Below are positions 18,942 to 28,174 of a stretch of DNA of 64,000 nt, in pieces. The translations under genes and the position numbers were made by a program. Positions within the stretch are counted from its first letter, which is position 1. Each line of letters begins with the position of its first letter. Below the pieces are notes generated by a model. That model did no database searches, was not told the DNA's origin, and saw only the letters and a list, made by a program, of their open reading frames with translations. Source of the DNA: Thioalkalivibrio nitratireducens DSM 14787 (GTDB lineage: Bacteria > Pseudomonadota > Gammaproteobacteria > Ectothiorhodospirales > Ectothiorhodospiraceae); the NCBI RefSeq assembly GCF_000321415.2, contig NC_019902.2, forward strand, positions 2,790,001-2,854,000. Direction: 5' to 3'.

Positions 18942-19652
18942 TCAGTCGCTGATCTGCCGCCAGGTTGAGGCCTCCCCCGACGATTTCTCCAGCAGAGCGA
19001 CCAGTTCCGCGTGGGCCGCGAGTTCCTCCGGACCCGGTTCGATTACCGGCAACCGTGCCTGCGACCGGCGGGCGCGCTGCGGTGTCGATGCCGCGGCCGT
19101 GTCCGGACCCGCCTGATCCAGCCCCAGCGCCACCTGCCCCCCGGTCATCGCGAGATAGACCTCGGCGAGCAGTTCCGCGTCGAGCACCGCCCCGTGCAGT
19201 ACCCGGCCCGACGCATCGACCTGGTAGCGCCGGCACAGTGCGTCCAGGGAATTACGGGTTCCGGGGTGCATCTGCCGGGCAAGCACCAGCGTGTCCAGTA
19301 CCGTGCAGATCTGTTCGATGCGCGGTACCCCCGCTCCGGCCAGCTTCAGCTCGTGGTTGATGAAGCCCAGGTCGAACGGCGCGTTGTGGATCACCAGTTC
19401 CGCGCCGTCGACGAACTCCAGGAAACGGTCCACCACATCGCCGAATCGCGGCTTATCGCGCAGGAACTCGTTGGTGATTCCGTGCACTTCGACCGCACCC
19501 GGGTCAATCTCGCGGTCCGGCTGCAGGTATTCGTGCAGCCGTTCACCGGTCACGCGCCGGTTCACGACCTCCAGGCACCCGATCTCGATGATCCGGTGTC
19601 CGCTCGCGGGATCAAGCCCCGTGGTCTCGGTGTCGAGTACGATCTGCCGCAT
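18942..19652 (-). CDS. dnaQ: DNA polymerase III epsilon subunit
   Basis: A 236-residue DEDDh proofreading 3'-5' exonuclease. Exo I is LDTETTGLDP (residues 6-15), Exo II is HNAPFDLGF near 89, and Exo III is HGAVLDAELLAE near 153, all with catalytic acids and the histidine present. The short C-terminal extension, where the alpha subunit binds, is also present. It sits next to rnhA in the same direction, a pairing conserved across gammaproteobacteria. Confidence 0.94.
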   Translation of the reverse strand: MRQIVLDTETTGLDPASGHRIIEIGCLEVVNRRVTGERLHEYLQPDREIDPGAVEVHGITNEFLRDKPRFGDVVDRFLEFVDGAELVIHNAPFDLGFINHELKLAGAGVPRIEQICTVLDTLVLARQMHPGTRNSLDALCRRYQVDASGRVLHGAVLDAELLAEVYLAMTGGQVALGLDQAGPDTAAASTPQRARRSQARLPVIEPGPEELAAHAELVALLEKSSGEASTWRQISD

Positions 19653-19691
19653 CAGTCTCTTCCTCGTTCGCTGCCGCTGGTATCGGCCGGG

Positions 19692-20159
19692 TCAGCCACG
19701 CAGCCGCTGCGCCGCCAGCATCTCGTCGATGGCCTGGTTTGCCAGCTGGTCCGCACGCTCGTTCTCCGGGTGCCCGGTATGGCCGCGCACCCAGAACCAG
19801 TCGATCTCGTGCCGCGCGGCCAGCGCATCGAGCCGAAGCCAGAGGTCCTGGTTCTTGACCGGTTTCCCGCTGGCCGCACGCCAGCCCCGGCGTTTCCAGC
19901 CCGGAAGCCAGGTGGTGATCCCCTGCTTCAGGTATTGCGAATCGGTCAGCAGTTCGACCCGGCAGGTGCGGGTCAGCGTCTCGAGCGCTTCGATCGCGGC
20001 GGTCATTTCCATCCGGTTGTTCGTCGTCTCGGGCTCGGCGCCGCGCAGCTCGCGCTCCTGACCACGGTAACGAAGCACCGCACCCCAACCACCCGGACCC
20101 GGGTTTCCGCGGCAGGCGCCATCGGTGAAGACGTACACAATGTCGCCGTTCACGCCCAT
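19692..20159 (-). CDS. rnhA: ribonuclease HI
   Basis: A 155-residue RNase H that cuts the RNA strand of RNA-DNA hybrids. The four catalytic acids are seen in [37 protein letters not shown] and NERADQLAN, and the basic handle [10 protein letters not shown] is present. It overlaps the end of the upstream methyltransferase gene by ten bases and precedes dnaQ, as in the yafS-rnhA-dnaQ order of enterics. Confidence 0.94.
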   Translation of the reverse strand: MGVNGDIVYVFTDGACRGNPGPGGWGAVLRYRGQERELRGAEPETTNNRMEMTAAIEALETLTRTCRVELLTDSQYLKQGITTWLPGWKRRGWRAASGKPVKNQDLWLRLDALAARHEIDWFWVRGHTGHPENERADQLANQAIDEMLAAQRLRG

Positions 20160-20872
20160 TGCGAGCTTCCCGCGGCACGGACCGGCATGCGCGCCCGGCG
20201 CCAGCGCGCACGTGGCGTCAGGGGGATGGTTTCACGGCGTTGCGCGATCGTCAGCACGCAGCTGCCCAGCAGCGGCAGCCAAGGCGCGGCCAGTACGTCG
20301 CCCCTCCCGAGCAGACGCAGCCAGCTGCCGGGCAGGCCCGCCGGCAATACGCTCAGCGCCTGTTGCCGACGTACCCGAAGACCCGCGCTCTCGAGCCGCC
20401 GGAGGTACTGCCGGCGCCACAGACCCGCCGGTAGCGCCGGCGACCAGCGGGACTGCCCGGAGTCTGCGCAGGCGGTGGTGTCGAGCAGGAACAGGTAGCC
20501 CTCCGGCGCCAGTACCCGAGCCGCCTCCATCACCAACGGCTCGACGTCTTCGGTCAAATGGCCCGCATGTGCCAGCACCACGCATTCGAAGGACTTGCCG
20601 GAAAGTGGCAGGCGGTCGATCTCCGTACGTAGCGGCGCCTGCTCCGATCCAATCCGCAGGATCCAGGCCATGCGCGCCCACTCGCCGTGCACCAGCTCGA
20701 CCGGGGCCAGTTCCAGCAGCGAATCGCCGAAGTGCAGCGGGCGCCGCTGCCGAATCTCGCGGCCGAGCGCCTCCCGTACCCGGCGCCCCTGTGGCCCAGC
20801 GTACCAGCCGCGCAGACAATCGGCACAAGAAGCTTGGTGAAATCTCTTCTCTGGACTATGCTTCAGGTCCAT
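20150..20872 (-). CDS. SAM-dependent methyltransferase (YafS-like)
   Basis: A 240-residue class I methyltransferase-fold protein. The position before rnhA and opposite mltD is that of E. coli yafS. The SAM motif I is eroded ([12 protein letters not shown]), while the later strands [33 protein letters not shown] are recognisable. The C-terminal region is arginine-rich. ATG 20872 would overlap the divergent mltD start at 20871, leaving no room for separate promoters, so the true start may be downstream; no other ATG occurs before the conserved core. Substrate unknown. Confidence 0.75.
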   Translation of the reverse strand: MDLKHSPEKRFHQASCADCLRGWYAGPQGRRVREALGREIRQRRPLHFGDSLLELAPVELVHGEWARMAWILRIGSEQAPLRTEIDRLPLSGKSFECVVLAHAGHLTEDVEPLVMEAARVLAPEGYLFLLDTTACADSGQSRWSPALPAGLWRRQYLRRLESAGLRVRRQQALSVLPAGLPGSWLRLLGRGDVLAAPWLPLLGSCVLTIAQRRETIPLTPRARWRRARMPVRAAGSSQWA

Positions 20873-22448
20873 GATAACTCGACTTCTTCCTGTCTCCATC
20901 GTCGTTGCCGGCGCCGTGCTGTTCGCGACCGGCTGCAGCCTACACGATTCCGCCAAAGCCGGCGCGGCCACCGAGACCGCGGGCGAAACCGTCGGCGGGG
21001 AGCCCGCGGCTTCGGCGCGCCGGGGACCGAGCCTGTCACGCGACGCCAGCCGCGCGCTGCGCCGAACCGCACTGCGCCCCGAGGACGCTCCCGACATCTG
21101 GTCCCGGGCCCGGATCTCGTTCGAGTTCACCGAGCACCTGGACGATCCGCGGGTCCTGCACTACGTCGAACACTACCGCAGCAATCCGAACATCATCGCC
21201 GTCTCTTCGGCACGCGCCAAACCCTTCGCTCATTTCATCCTGACCGAAATCGAACGCCGAGGACTCCCCGGCGAGCTGCTGTTGCTGCCAATCGTCGAGA
21301 GCGGCTACGCAGCCGAGGCCACCTCCAGCGGACGCGCGGCCGGAATCTGGCAGTTCATTCCCAGCACCGGCGAGCATTTCGGACTCATCCAGGACGACTG
21401 GTACGACGGCCGCCGGGACGTGTACCAGTCGACCCATGCGGCACTGGATTACCTGGAACGCCTGCATGCGCGCTTCGGCGACTGGTACCTGGCGCTGGCG
21501 GCGTACAACTTCGGTCAGGGTAATGTTGCCCGTGCCATCGCGGCAAACACCGCGGCCGGCCAGCCGACGGATTACTGGAGCCTTCGGCTGTCGAGCGAGG
21601 CGATGTCCTACGTGCCGCGGCTGCTCGCGCTGCGAGCGCTGTTCGAGCAGCCGTCCCGCCACAACGTGACGCTGCCGGTGATCGCCAACCGCCCCTACCT
21701 GGAACCCGTGGAGCTCGGCCGGCAGGCAGACCTGGAGTACGTTGCCGAGCTTGCACGGATCGAGGCGCGCGAGGTGCTTACGCTGAATCCGGGTTACCGC
21801 CGCAGCATCACCCACCCCCATGCCGCGCAGCATCTCCTGCTGCCGGCACCCGCCGCGCAACGGCTGCAGACGGCGCTGCGCCAGCGCGGTGCCGATCATC
21901 CGCTGGTGCGCTACACCGACTACCAGGTTCGCCCGGGCGACACGCTCGGGCAGATCGCGCAGCGCCACGGCCTCTCGGTGGCCGAGTTGCGCGGCCAGAA
22001 CCGGCTGAACGGCGATCTGATCCGCGTCGGCCAGACGCTGCGTATTCCGGCCTCCGGCCACGCCACGAACTCGGTCACCGTTCCCGCGCGCGCAATCTCC
22101 GCCCCCCGCAAGTACACCGTCCAGGCCGGTGACAGCCTCTGGGGCATCGCCCGGGGGCATGCGGTCAGCGTCGTCGCACTGCGCGAGCACAACGGGCTGG
22201 GCGCCGATGCGGTCCTGCAGCCTGGCCAGGTACTGCGCCTGCCTGCGGTGGCCGAGACCGTCAGCAGTGCCAGCACGCAGCGCATGCAATACCGCATCCG
22301 GCCCGGCGACTCGCTGAACGCGATCTCGCGCCGTTTCCAGGTCGAGATCAGCGACGTGCAGCGCTGGAACTCGCTGAACGGCTACCAGATCCGCGCCGGC
22401 GACACCCTGACTCTGTATGTCGCCGCGAACCTCTTGACCGACGGCTGA
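20871..22448 (+). CDS. mltD: membrane-bound lytic murein transglycosylase D
   Basis: A 525-residue lipoprotein that cleaves peptidoglycan at the inner face of the outer membrane. The signal peptide ends in a lipobox, LFATGCS (Cys 17). The lytic transglycosylase (SLT) domain contains the catalytic glutamate in LPIVESGYAAEAT near residue 140 and GIWQFIPSTGEHFG. Three LysM peptidoglycan-binding repeats follow, starting at YQVRPGDTL (about 351), YTVQAGDSL (about 417) and YRIRPGDSL (about 475). The lipobox fixes the start at 20871, one base from the divergent methyltransferase start. Confidence 0.93.
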   Translation: MITRLLPVSIVVAGAVLFATGCSLHDSAKAGAATETAGETVGGEPAASARRGPSLSRDASRALRRTALRPEDAPDIWSRARISFEFTEHLDDPRVLHYVEHYRSNPNIIAVSSARAKPFAHFILTEIERRGLPGELLLLPIVESGYAAEATSSGRAAGIWQFIPSTGEHFGLIQDDWYDGRRDVYQSTHAALDYLERLHARFGDWYLALAAYNFGQGNVARAIAANTAAGQPTDYWSLRLSSEAMSYVPRLLALRALFEQPSRHNVTLPVIANRPYLEPVELGRQADLEYVAELARIEAREVLTLNPGYRRSITHPHAAQHLLLPAPAAQRLQTALRQRGADHPLVRYTDYQVRPGDTLGQIAQRHGLSVAELRGQNRLNGDLIRVGQTLRIPASGHATNSVTVPARAISAPRKYTVQAGDSLWGIARGHAVSVVALREHNGLGADAVLQPGQVLRLPAVAETVSSASTQRMQYRIRPGDSLNAISRRFQVEISDVQRWNSLNGYQIRAGDTLTLYVAANLLTDG

Positions 22449-22617
22449 GGCGGCATCCGGGCCGGGCCGGTCCGGCCCCGGCGTTCGGGCGACCGACGCA
22501 GGCACGCCGGTTCCGGCGCAGCCATCGGCATTCCATTCCCGTACCGTGGGCAGAGTTCGGTCACCGTTCAAACACGGCGCGTATTCTGTCCGGAACCGAA
22601 ACACAGGGAGAGCCACG

Positions 22618-23007
22618 ATGCGCAGCCTGTATTTGCTTCCCGCCCTTCTTCTGGTCTCGGCGTCCGTGCTCGCACAACCTCCCGCGCATGCCCCGGCCCA
22701 CGGGGTGCGGGGAGGTGGCGGCCCGATGCAGCAGCAACCGGGGCCGGACATCTACCACGATGCGATCCGGCAGATCTTCGGGCATCACCAGGCGGTCCGG
22801 GGCGCCGCGCTGCCGCCCGGCATTCGCAAGAACCTCGCGCGCGGCAAGCCGCTGCCACCGGGGCTTGCGCACCGCGTCGGGGGCCCGCTGGCCCGTGACC
22901 TGCCGTACTACCCGGGATACGATTGGTACCTGGCGGGCACCGACGCGGTGCTGGTCGACGCCTACACGCGGGTCATCGTGGACGTCATCGACCGCGTGCT
23001 CCGCTGA
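22618..23007 (+). CDS. secreted CigR/RcnB-like protein
   Basis: A 129-residue exported protein. The signal peptide SLYLLPALLLVSASVLAQ is followed by a proline/glycine-rich stretch and a C-terminal domain with LPPGIRKNLARGKPLPPG and a final VDAYTRVIVDVIDRVLR amphipathic helix, which resembles the small periplasmic CigR (anti-virulence regulator)/RcnB-like group. The ATG follows GGGAGAGCC. Free-standing; no function can be assigned beyond a periplasmic location. Confidence 0.7.
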   Translation: MRSLYLLPALLLVSASVLAQPPAHAPAHGVRGGGGPMQQQPGPDIYHDAIRQIFGHHQAVRGAALPPGIRKNLARGKPLPPGLAHRVGGPLARDLPYYPGYDWYLAGTDAVLVDAYTRVIVDVIDRVLR

Positions 23008-23046
23008 TCCGGCGCGGGAACCGCGACACGCCCACCGCCGCAAGCC

Positions 23047-23271
23047 TTATGGGGGTGGCGGTCGAATCCACGGACCGGGTACGGTCAACCCCGCGACGTT
23101 GAGCTCGTGTTCCAGGCGCTGCATGCCGGTCCGCAGTGCGCGCATGTCCTGCGACTGCTCACGCATCAGCACGGTCAGGCGTTCCCACTGCCGGTCGACC
23201 TGCTCCATCACCAGGAGCAGCAGTACAGCGAGGACGATCAGACGGATGATCCATCCGAGATGACGGCTCAC
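23047..23271 (-). CDS. small single-pass membrane protein with coiled-coil tail
   Basis: A 74-residue protein starting with GTG at 23271 behind GGAG. One membrane helix (WIIRLIVLAVLLLLVM, residues 7-22) is followed by a charged helix with heptad-like spacing (QVDRQWERLTVLMREQSQDMRALRTGMQRLE) and a proline tail. It lies between the CigR-like gene and fabI on the opposite strand. Function unknown. Confidence 0.55.
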   Translation of the reverse strand: MSRHLGWIIRLIVLAVLLLLVMEQVDRQWERLTVLMREQSQDMRALRTGMQRLEHELNVAGLTVPGPWIRPPPP

Positions 23272-23487
23272 TCGGTTCTCCGTGTCGCATGATCCCGGGT
23301 GCCATCAGCATCCGTATCACTGCGCCGCACACCGGTGGTCGCACAACGGCCACATCGGTATGATCGCTGTCGGCCTTCAGCGTTCCGGCTGCGCGGCGAA
23401 TCGTGCCGCGTTGCCGGTTCCCGCTGCAACCACCGCGCGGCGTGGTCACCCGGGTACAACGCCGACCAGACAAACGAGGAGGGTTAG

Positions 23488-24285
23488 ATGGGGTTCCTGA
23501 AGGGTAAGCGCGCGCTGATCGTCGGTGTCGCGAGCAATCGTTCCATTGCCTACGGCATCGCCGAGGCCATGCGCCGCGAAGGCGCGGAACTGGCCTTCAC
23601 CTACCAGAACGAACGCCTGCGCGAGCGCGTCGAGAAGCTGGTCGCCACCTTCGACTCGGACATCCTGGTGCCCTGCAATGTCGAGAGCGACCAGGAGATC
23701 GAGCAGGTCTTCGAACGCCTGGACGACTACTGGGACGGCCTCGACATCCTGGTGCATTCAGTGGCGTTCGCGCCCAAGGAACAGCTCGAGGGCGACTTCC
23801 TCGACAACATCACGCGCGACGGCTTCCGCATCGCGCACGATGTCAGTTCCTACAGCCTCGCGGCCCTCGCCAAGGCGGGACGCGGCATGATGAACGACCG
23901 CAATGCGTCGATCCTCACCCTGAGCTACCTGGGCGCCGTGCGCGCGATGCCCAGCTACAACGTGATGGGTCTCGCCAAGGCCAGCCTCGAGGCCAATGTC
24001 CGCTATCTCGCGTACACGCTGGGGCCGGAATCGACGCGGGTCAACGCGGTGTCGGCAGGCCCGATCCGCACACTGGCCGCCGCCGGCATCGGTGATTTCC
24101 GGCGCATCCTGGACCACGTGGAGAACAACGCCCCGCTCAGGCGCAATGTGACGATCGAGCAGGTGGGCAACGCGGGCGCGTTCCTGTGTTCGGACCTGGC
24201 CGCGGGAATCACCGGCGAGGTGATGTACGTGGATTCCGGTTACAACATCCTCGGGCTGGGTCCGGGCGAGGCCGGCCTCGACTAG
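23488..24285 (+). CDS. fabI: enoyl-[acyl-carrier-protein] reductase (NADH)
   Basis: A 265-residue short-chain dehydrogenase completing each fatty-acid elongation cycle. NADH-binding [13 protein letters not shown] is at residues 13-25, and the FabI catalytic Tyr/Tyr-Lys signature is seen as [24 protein letters not shown] near 145-168 (tyrosines in SYLG and SYNV, lysine in LAKAS). [14 protein letters not shown] and the C-terminal [10 protein letters not shown] complete the family. GAGGAGGG precedes ATG 23488. Confidence 0.94.
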   Translation: MGFLKGKRALIVGVASNRSIAYGIAEAMRREGAELAFTYQNERLRERVEKLVATFDSDILVPCNVESDQEIEQVFERLDDYWDGLDILVHSVAFAPKEQLEGDFLDNITRDGFRIAHDVSSYSLAALAKAGRGMMNDRNASILTLSYLGAVRAMPSYNVMGLAKASLEANVRYLAYTLGPESTRVNAVSAGPIRTLAAAGIGDFRRILDHVENNAPLRRNVTIEQVGNAGAFLCSDLAAGITGEVMYVDSGYNILGLGPGEAGLD

Positions 24286-24342
24286 GCGCCACCACACGCC
24301 CCGGGGTTCAGGCGGCGCCCGGGCCACCGGGCGCCGCTTCTG

Positions 24343-26253
24343 TCACTCCAGGTTCTCGAGGTAGCGGCGCACCTTCGCCTCGGACTCGAGCCAATCGAGG
24401 TAAGCCCGAAACTCGGCGCCGGCGTAGGCGATCTGCAAGTCGTCGGCGACCCGTGCGAGTTCTTCGGCGACCGCATCCAGTTCCAGCGTCTCGACCGACT
24501 CCAACACCAGCACCGCGAAATCGCCGTCGGGCAGCCGCACGCCCTCGTGCCGCGCGCTGTCCTCTACCGGCGCCGCCATCTGGAACAGGTGCCGTGCCAA
24601 GGACGGCGGCATCTCCACGTCCTCGACCTCGGGACCCGTGGTCCGATTCACCGGAATGGACCGGACCCAGGCCCCCGGAGCTTCCTCGGCCAGCGAGGCG
24701 ACCGTGGCATCACCGGCCTCGAGTGTCGCGAGGATCGACTCGCCGGTTTCGCGCGCGGCCTGCGCAGCCGCGTCCCGGCGCAACAACTCGCGAATCTCGC
24801 CGGCGACCTCGTCGAGCGACAGCACCCGCGGCTCCTGGCGCTCCTGCAATCGCAGCACGAGCGTGCTGCCATCCGGCAGATCTACCGCCTCGCTGTTGCG
24901 GCCATCGACGCGCACGGCGGTACTGAACGCCGCTTCGCGCACGCCAGGGAACCGGGCGACCCCGCCGCCTTCGCCGCGCGTGAACCAGTCGGTGGTGCGC
25001 ATCTCGAGGCCGGTCGCGCGGGAAGCAGGCCCCAGGCTGTCGGGATATTCGAAGGACTGGGCGAGCAGGTCATCCAGCACACGGATCTGACGCTGCTCGG
25101 CGCGACGGTCACGCAGGTCGCGCTCGACCTCGTCGCGCACCTCGCCGAACGGACGCGGCCGCGACGGCTGTATCTCCGTCACTTCCACCACGTGCCAACC
25201 CAGCCGGGTCTGCACCGGCTGGCTCACCAGCCCGGCGGGCAGCGAGAAGATCACCGTCTCGAGCACCGAATCGAGGTCGCCGCGCGCAACCTGGCCGATG
25301 TCCCCGCCCCGATCGGCGGACAGGCGGTCCTGGGAATGCTCCCGGGCCAGGTCGGAAAAATCCTCGCCCTGGTCGAGCCGTTCCCGCAGTTCGCGAATCC
25401 GCGCCTCCGCATCCTCGGTGTCCCGTTCGATCAGCACCTGCCGAACGCGGCGCAATTCCGGCTCGGCATAGCGCTGCGCATTCACCTCGTAGTGATCGCG
25501 GATCTCCTGTTCGGTAACGGCTATGCCCGCCTCCAGTGCCACGGGGTCGAGTCGCAGGTAGGCCACCTGCAACTGCTCCTCGGTCGTGAACCGTTCCGGG
25601 TTTTCCCGGTAATAGGATTCGATCGCCGCGTCGTCGACGACCTCCGGCCGGTCGAACGCGTCGGCCTCGAGGATGCGCCAGCTCGCGACGCGCACCTGGT
25701 TGCGCAGTTGCGCGAACTCCCGGACCGTGCTCATCGGCAGGTCTCCGCTCGCCTCGACCGCCTGCTGCACCTGGGCCAACACGATCTGGTGCGCCACGTC
25801 ACGCTCGAACTCACCGGGCGACATCCGCTGTGCCTGGAGCACGGCCTGGTAGCGCTCCGGACTGAACCGGCCGTTGTCGCGGAATTGCGGGATCGCCTGG
25901 ATCTCCCGTACCACGCCGGTTGCCGAGGCGCGGAACCCTGCTTCCTCGGCCGCCTGCCGCAGCAGTTCCCGCTGGATCAGCGCCTCCAGCGCGGCATTGC
26001 GGATCGCGCGCTCGTCGAACAGGTCGGCGGGAACGTCGCCGCCGAACATGCGCGCGATCTGGTCGCGCTGGGCCCGCGCCTCCTGGTGCACAAGGCGCAC
26101 GGGGATTTCCGTTTTGTTTACTTCCGCGGCGACCAGCGGGCCGGCACCACCGAAATACTCGCCAAGGCCCCAGAGGGCGAACGGGATGGCGATCAGGCCA
26201 ATGATGACGTAGGCGAGCCAGCCGGTCGCCTTGTCGCGAATGGATTGCAGCAT
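24343..26253 (-). CDS. ppiD: PpiD-like periplasmic folding chaperone
   Basis: A 636-residue inner-membrane-anchored protein of the PpiD/SurA_N family, helping outer-membrane protein folding at the periplasmic face of the Sec translocon. The N-terminus MLQSIRDKATGWLAYVIIGLIAIPFALWG has one membrane helix (residues about 12-30). SurA-like helices follow, then a parvulin-type rotamase domain (about 265-360) with the conserved SQDRLSADRGGDIGQV block. The C-terminal third is acidic and helix-rich. ATG 26253 gives the standard PpiD N-terminus. The neighbours are not functionally linked. Confidence 0.9.
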   Translation of the reverse strand: MLQSIRDKATGWLAYVIIGLIAIPFALWGLGEYFGGAGPLVAAEVNKTEIPVRLVHQEARAQRDQIARMFGGDVPADLFDERAIRNAALEALIQRELLRQAAEEAGFRASATGVVREIQAIPQFRDNGRFSPERYQAVLQAQRMSPGEFERDVAHQIVLAQVQQAVEASGDLPMSTVREFAQLRNQVRVASWRILEADAFDRPEVVDDAAIESYYRENPERFTTEEQLQVAYLRLDPVALEAGIAVTEQEIRDHYEVNAQRYAEPELRRVRQVLIERDTEDAEARIRELRERLDQGEDFSDLAREHSQDRLSADRGGDIGQVARGDLDSVLETVIFSLPAGLVSQPVQTRLGWHVVEVTEIQPSRPRPFGEVRDEVERDLRDRRAEQRQIRVLDDLLAQSFEYPDSLGPASRATGLEMRTTDWFTRGEGGGVARFPGVREAAFSTAVRVDGRNSEAVDLPDGSTLVLRLQERQEPRVLSLDEVAGEIRELLRRDAAAQAARETGESILATLEAGDATVASLAEEAPGAWVRSIPVNRTTGPEVEDVEMPPSLARHLFQMAAPVEDSARHEGVRLPDGDFAVLVLESVETLELDAVAEELARVADDLQIAYAGAEFRAYLDWLESEAKVRRYLENLE

Positions 26254-26535
26254 TGTGATTCCGCCAAGCGTGAGAACAGTGCGAAGCGTCCGATGATACC
26301 AAGAGCTTCGTCTGATAGACATTCTGGGCCGGCTTTGGTTTCTGTAGGCCGGATTGATCCACCCCCGGACCACGATGCGGCACCGGTGCATCAAGGCTGA
26401 TTCACCCGAGTCGCGTTGGCAGCCACTCATTTTCCGGCTACCCTCACGCCGCCAGAGCAACAATCGCGGCGGATCCGGGACAGCACCGGTATCCGCATCG
26501 TGGTCGGCCCGCGGCGCACCGCGGTGGAGACAGCC

Positions 26536-26955
26536 ATGCGACAGCAAAGTCACATCCTCCTGGTCCGCAGCTCCGGCCAGGGGTTGTACGAGTGCACCGA
26601 CGAGGTGCGGCGCTGGGTACGCGCCACGGGCATCCGGGAAGGACTGCTGACGCTGTTCGTGCAGCACACCTCCGCGAGCCTGCTGATCCAGGAGAACGCA
26701 GATCCGGACGTCCGCAGCGATCTGGAGGACTTTTTCGCGCGCCTGGTACCCGAGTCCGGGATCGCCTTCCGGCACCGTTCCGAAGGGCCGGACGACATGC
26801 CGGCCCACATCCGGGGCGCGCTGACCCAGACCCAGCTCAGCCTCCCCGTCACCTCGGGGGCTCCCGCGCTCGGCACCTGGCAGGGCATCTTCCTGTTCGA
26901 ACACCGTCGCGCGCCGAACGAACGCCGTATCGTCCTGCACCTGATCGGCGCGTAG
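26536..26955 (+). CDS. yjbQ: YjbQ/UPF0047 family protein
   Basis: A 139-residue member of UPF0047. The signature is clear: GLLTLFVQHTSASLLIQENADPDV near residues 35-58 and the C-terminal GTWQGIFLFEHRRAP. The conserved His/Asn/Asp cluster is intact. Some members are reported to have weak thiamine-phosphate synthase activity, but the physiological role is not established. The start ATG follows GTGGAGAC. Confidence 0.88.
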   Translation: MRQQSHILLVRSSGQGLYECTDEVRRWVRATGIREGLLTLFVQHTSASLLIQENADPDVRSDLEDFFARLVPESGIAFRHRSEGPDDMPAHIRGALTQTQLSLPVTSGAPALGTWQGIFLFEHRRAPNERRIVLHLIGA

Positions 26956-26971
26956 CACGGCGTTCCGGACC

Positions 26972-26994
26972 GTTTCAGAACGGCACGTGCCGTT
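26972..26994 (+). promoter_or_regulatory. enhancer-like element (GTTTCA plus 16-bp palindrome)
   Basis: GTTTCA at 26972-26977 is followed by the perfect palindrome AACGGCACGTGCCGTT at 26979-26994. The same composite, 19 of 22 positions identical and with the same spacing, occurs at 61511-61532 ahead of the sensor-less sigma-54 activator. It lies about 100-120 bases upstream of a sigma-54 promoter (27092), the usual distance for an activator site. Confidence 0.7.
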
Positions 26995-27091
26995 CCCCGG
27001 ACGGGTTGGCCCGTTCCGTTTCGAATCGGGCCGAACCCGCCGTCCGGATCCTGCCACCCTCGGGATCCCGCGGTGACGGCTTCCTCAAAGC

Positions 27092-27107
27092 TGGCACACG
27101 CATTGCT
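27092..27107 (+). promoter_or_regulatory. sigma-54 promoter TGGCAC-N5-TTGCT
   Basis: TGGCAC at 27092-27097 and TTGCT at 27103-27107, with exactly ten bases between GG and GC. This is a near-perfect -24/-12 element about 105 bases before the gene at 27211. Confidence 0.82.
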
Positions 27108-27210
27108 GGAAACCGCCTGATCCCGAACCTGCCTGACCCGTGGCCGCTGCATATGCATGCGCGCGCTCCCGAAGGCGGCGAGATCGCCTTTTCCAACGAC
27201 GGAGAACGCG

Positions 27211-27918
27211 ATGCAGCAGAACAAAGCGGTCATTCCCCGGCGCCGGGGCGGCAGGGCAGCGGGGCGCCGGATCCTCGTATGGCTCGTCGGGATCACCATC
27301 GCGCTGATCGCACTGGATTATGGCGCCGGTCATTACCAGCAGGTGCTGATCGAACGTCAGCAGGCCCGGATCGCCTGGCTGAACCGCATGGCCTTCGTGA
27401 TGGTGCGCGCCGACGTTGAAGACATCCGGCTCCGCCCGGACGGCCGCTACGAAGTGACCCTCTGGATGGAAAACGTATCCGACGAGAACGACCTCTACCT
27501 GCTCGTACCCAACGTGAGTGCCTACATCCAAGTCGGTTACCGCTGGCGCGAACTGCCGCTGGAACACATCCCGGGCCCGGATGGGCTGCTGCCGGGGATG
27601 GTAGTCAACCTGCGCGATCACCTGCGCATCACCCAGCAGTACTTGCTCGATGTGCCGCCGGATGCCGAGTACCGCAAGCTCTTTCCAGGCTACCTGCACG
27701 CCCACTTCCGCAGCGAGATGTTCATGAGCCCGGAAGCCGAACCCGACGAGCACCTGATCGCGCGCTCCGACCGCTACACCGTGCACCTGCGCCCGGCCTG
27801 GGCCGACGAACAGGAACCGCTCCGGGTCAACCACTTCCGGCATGGCCCCCCCGACTATTTCCGCTCCGGCGCCGCATACCACTCGATGCGCCAAACCGGT
27901 CACGCGGATCACGAGTAG
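27211..27918 (+). CDS. membrane-anchored protein, paralogue of the TcDH-cluster protein at 52030
   Basis: A 235-residue protein with a basic N-terminus, one membrane helix (ILVWLVGITIALIALDYGAG, residues about 21-40) and a large presumably periplasmic domain. It shares ordered motifs with the product of 52030-52725: LDYGAGHYQ/LDWGVGAYQ, PDGRYEVTLWMEN/PDGRYRVTIWMEN, VPNVSAYIQVGYRW/VPSVRGYLQVGPRW and MSPEAEP/LSPEAEP, ending with VHLRP. It stands alone here, yet it has its own sigma-54 promoter and enhancer element like the TcDH genes. Function unknown; a shared role in thiocyanate or copper metabolism is inference from the paralogue's location and the promoter. Confidence 0.8.
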   Translation: MQQNKAVIPRRRGGRAAGRRILVWLVGITIALIALDYGAGHYQQVLIERQQARIAWLNRMAFVMVRADVEDIRLRPDGRYEVTLWMENVSDENDLYLLVPNVSAYIQVGYRWRELPLEHIPGPDGLLPGMVVNLRDHLRITQQYLLDVPPDAEYRKLFPGYLHAHFRSEMFMSPEAEPDEHLIARSDRYTVHLRPAWADEQEPLRVNHFRHGPPDYFRSGAAYHSMRQTGHADHE

Positions 27919-28174
27919 CCGGCTGACCGTACCTGTTGCGTCGGCACAACAACTGGCGCAATGCGTATCCCCCTGCAGGGCATCGTGACGCCGGGATCAA
28001 GAACGGGATCGCGACCGGCGTCCCGGCCTGCACCTGCGGCAATGCCACATCTGGCGATCGTTCCACGCGAGGCGTGGATCCCTGCGGTCGCATCCACGGG
28101 CCGGATTCCCGCTATATTCTCTTGCAAGCGCGCAGCGGCGTGCGCAACTCCAACCCGGACCCGGCAGCGAATCC

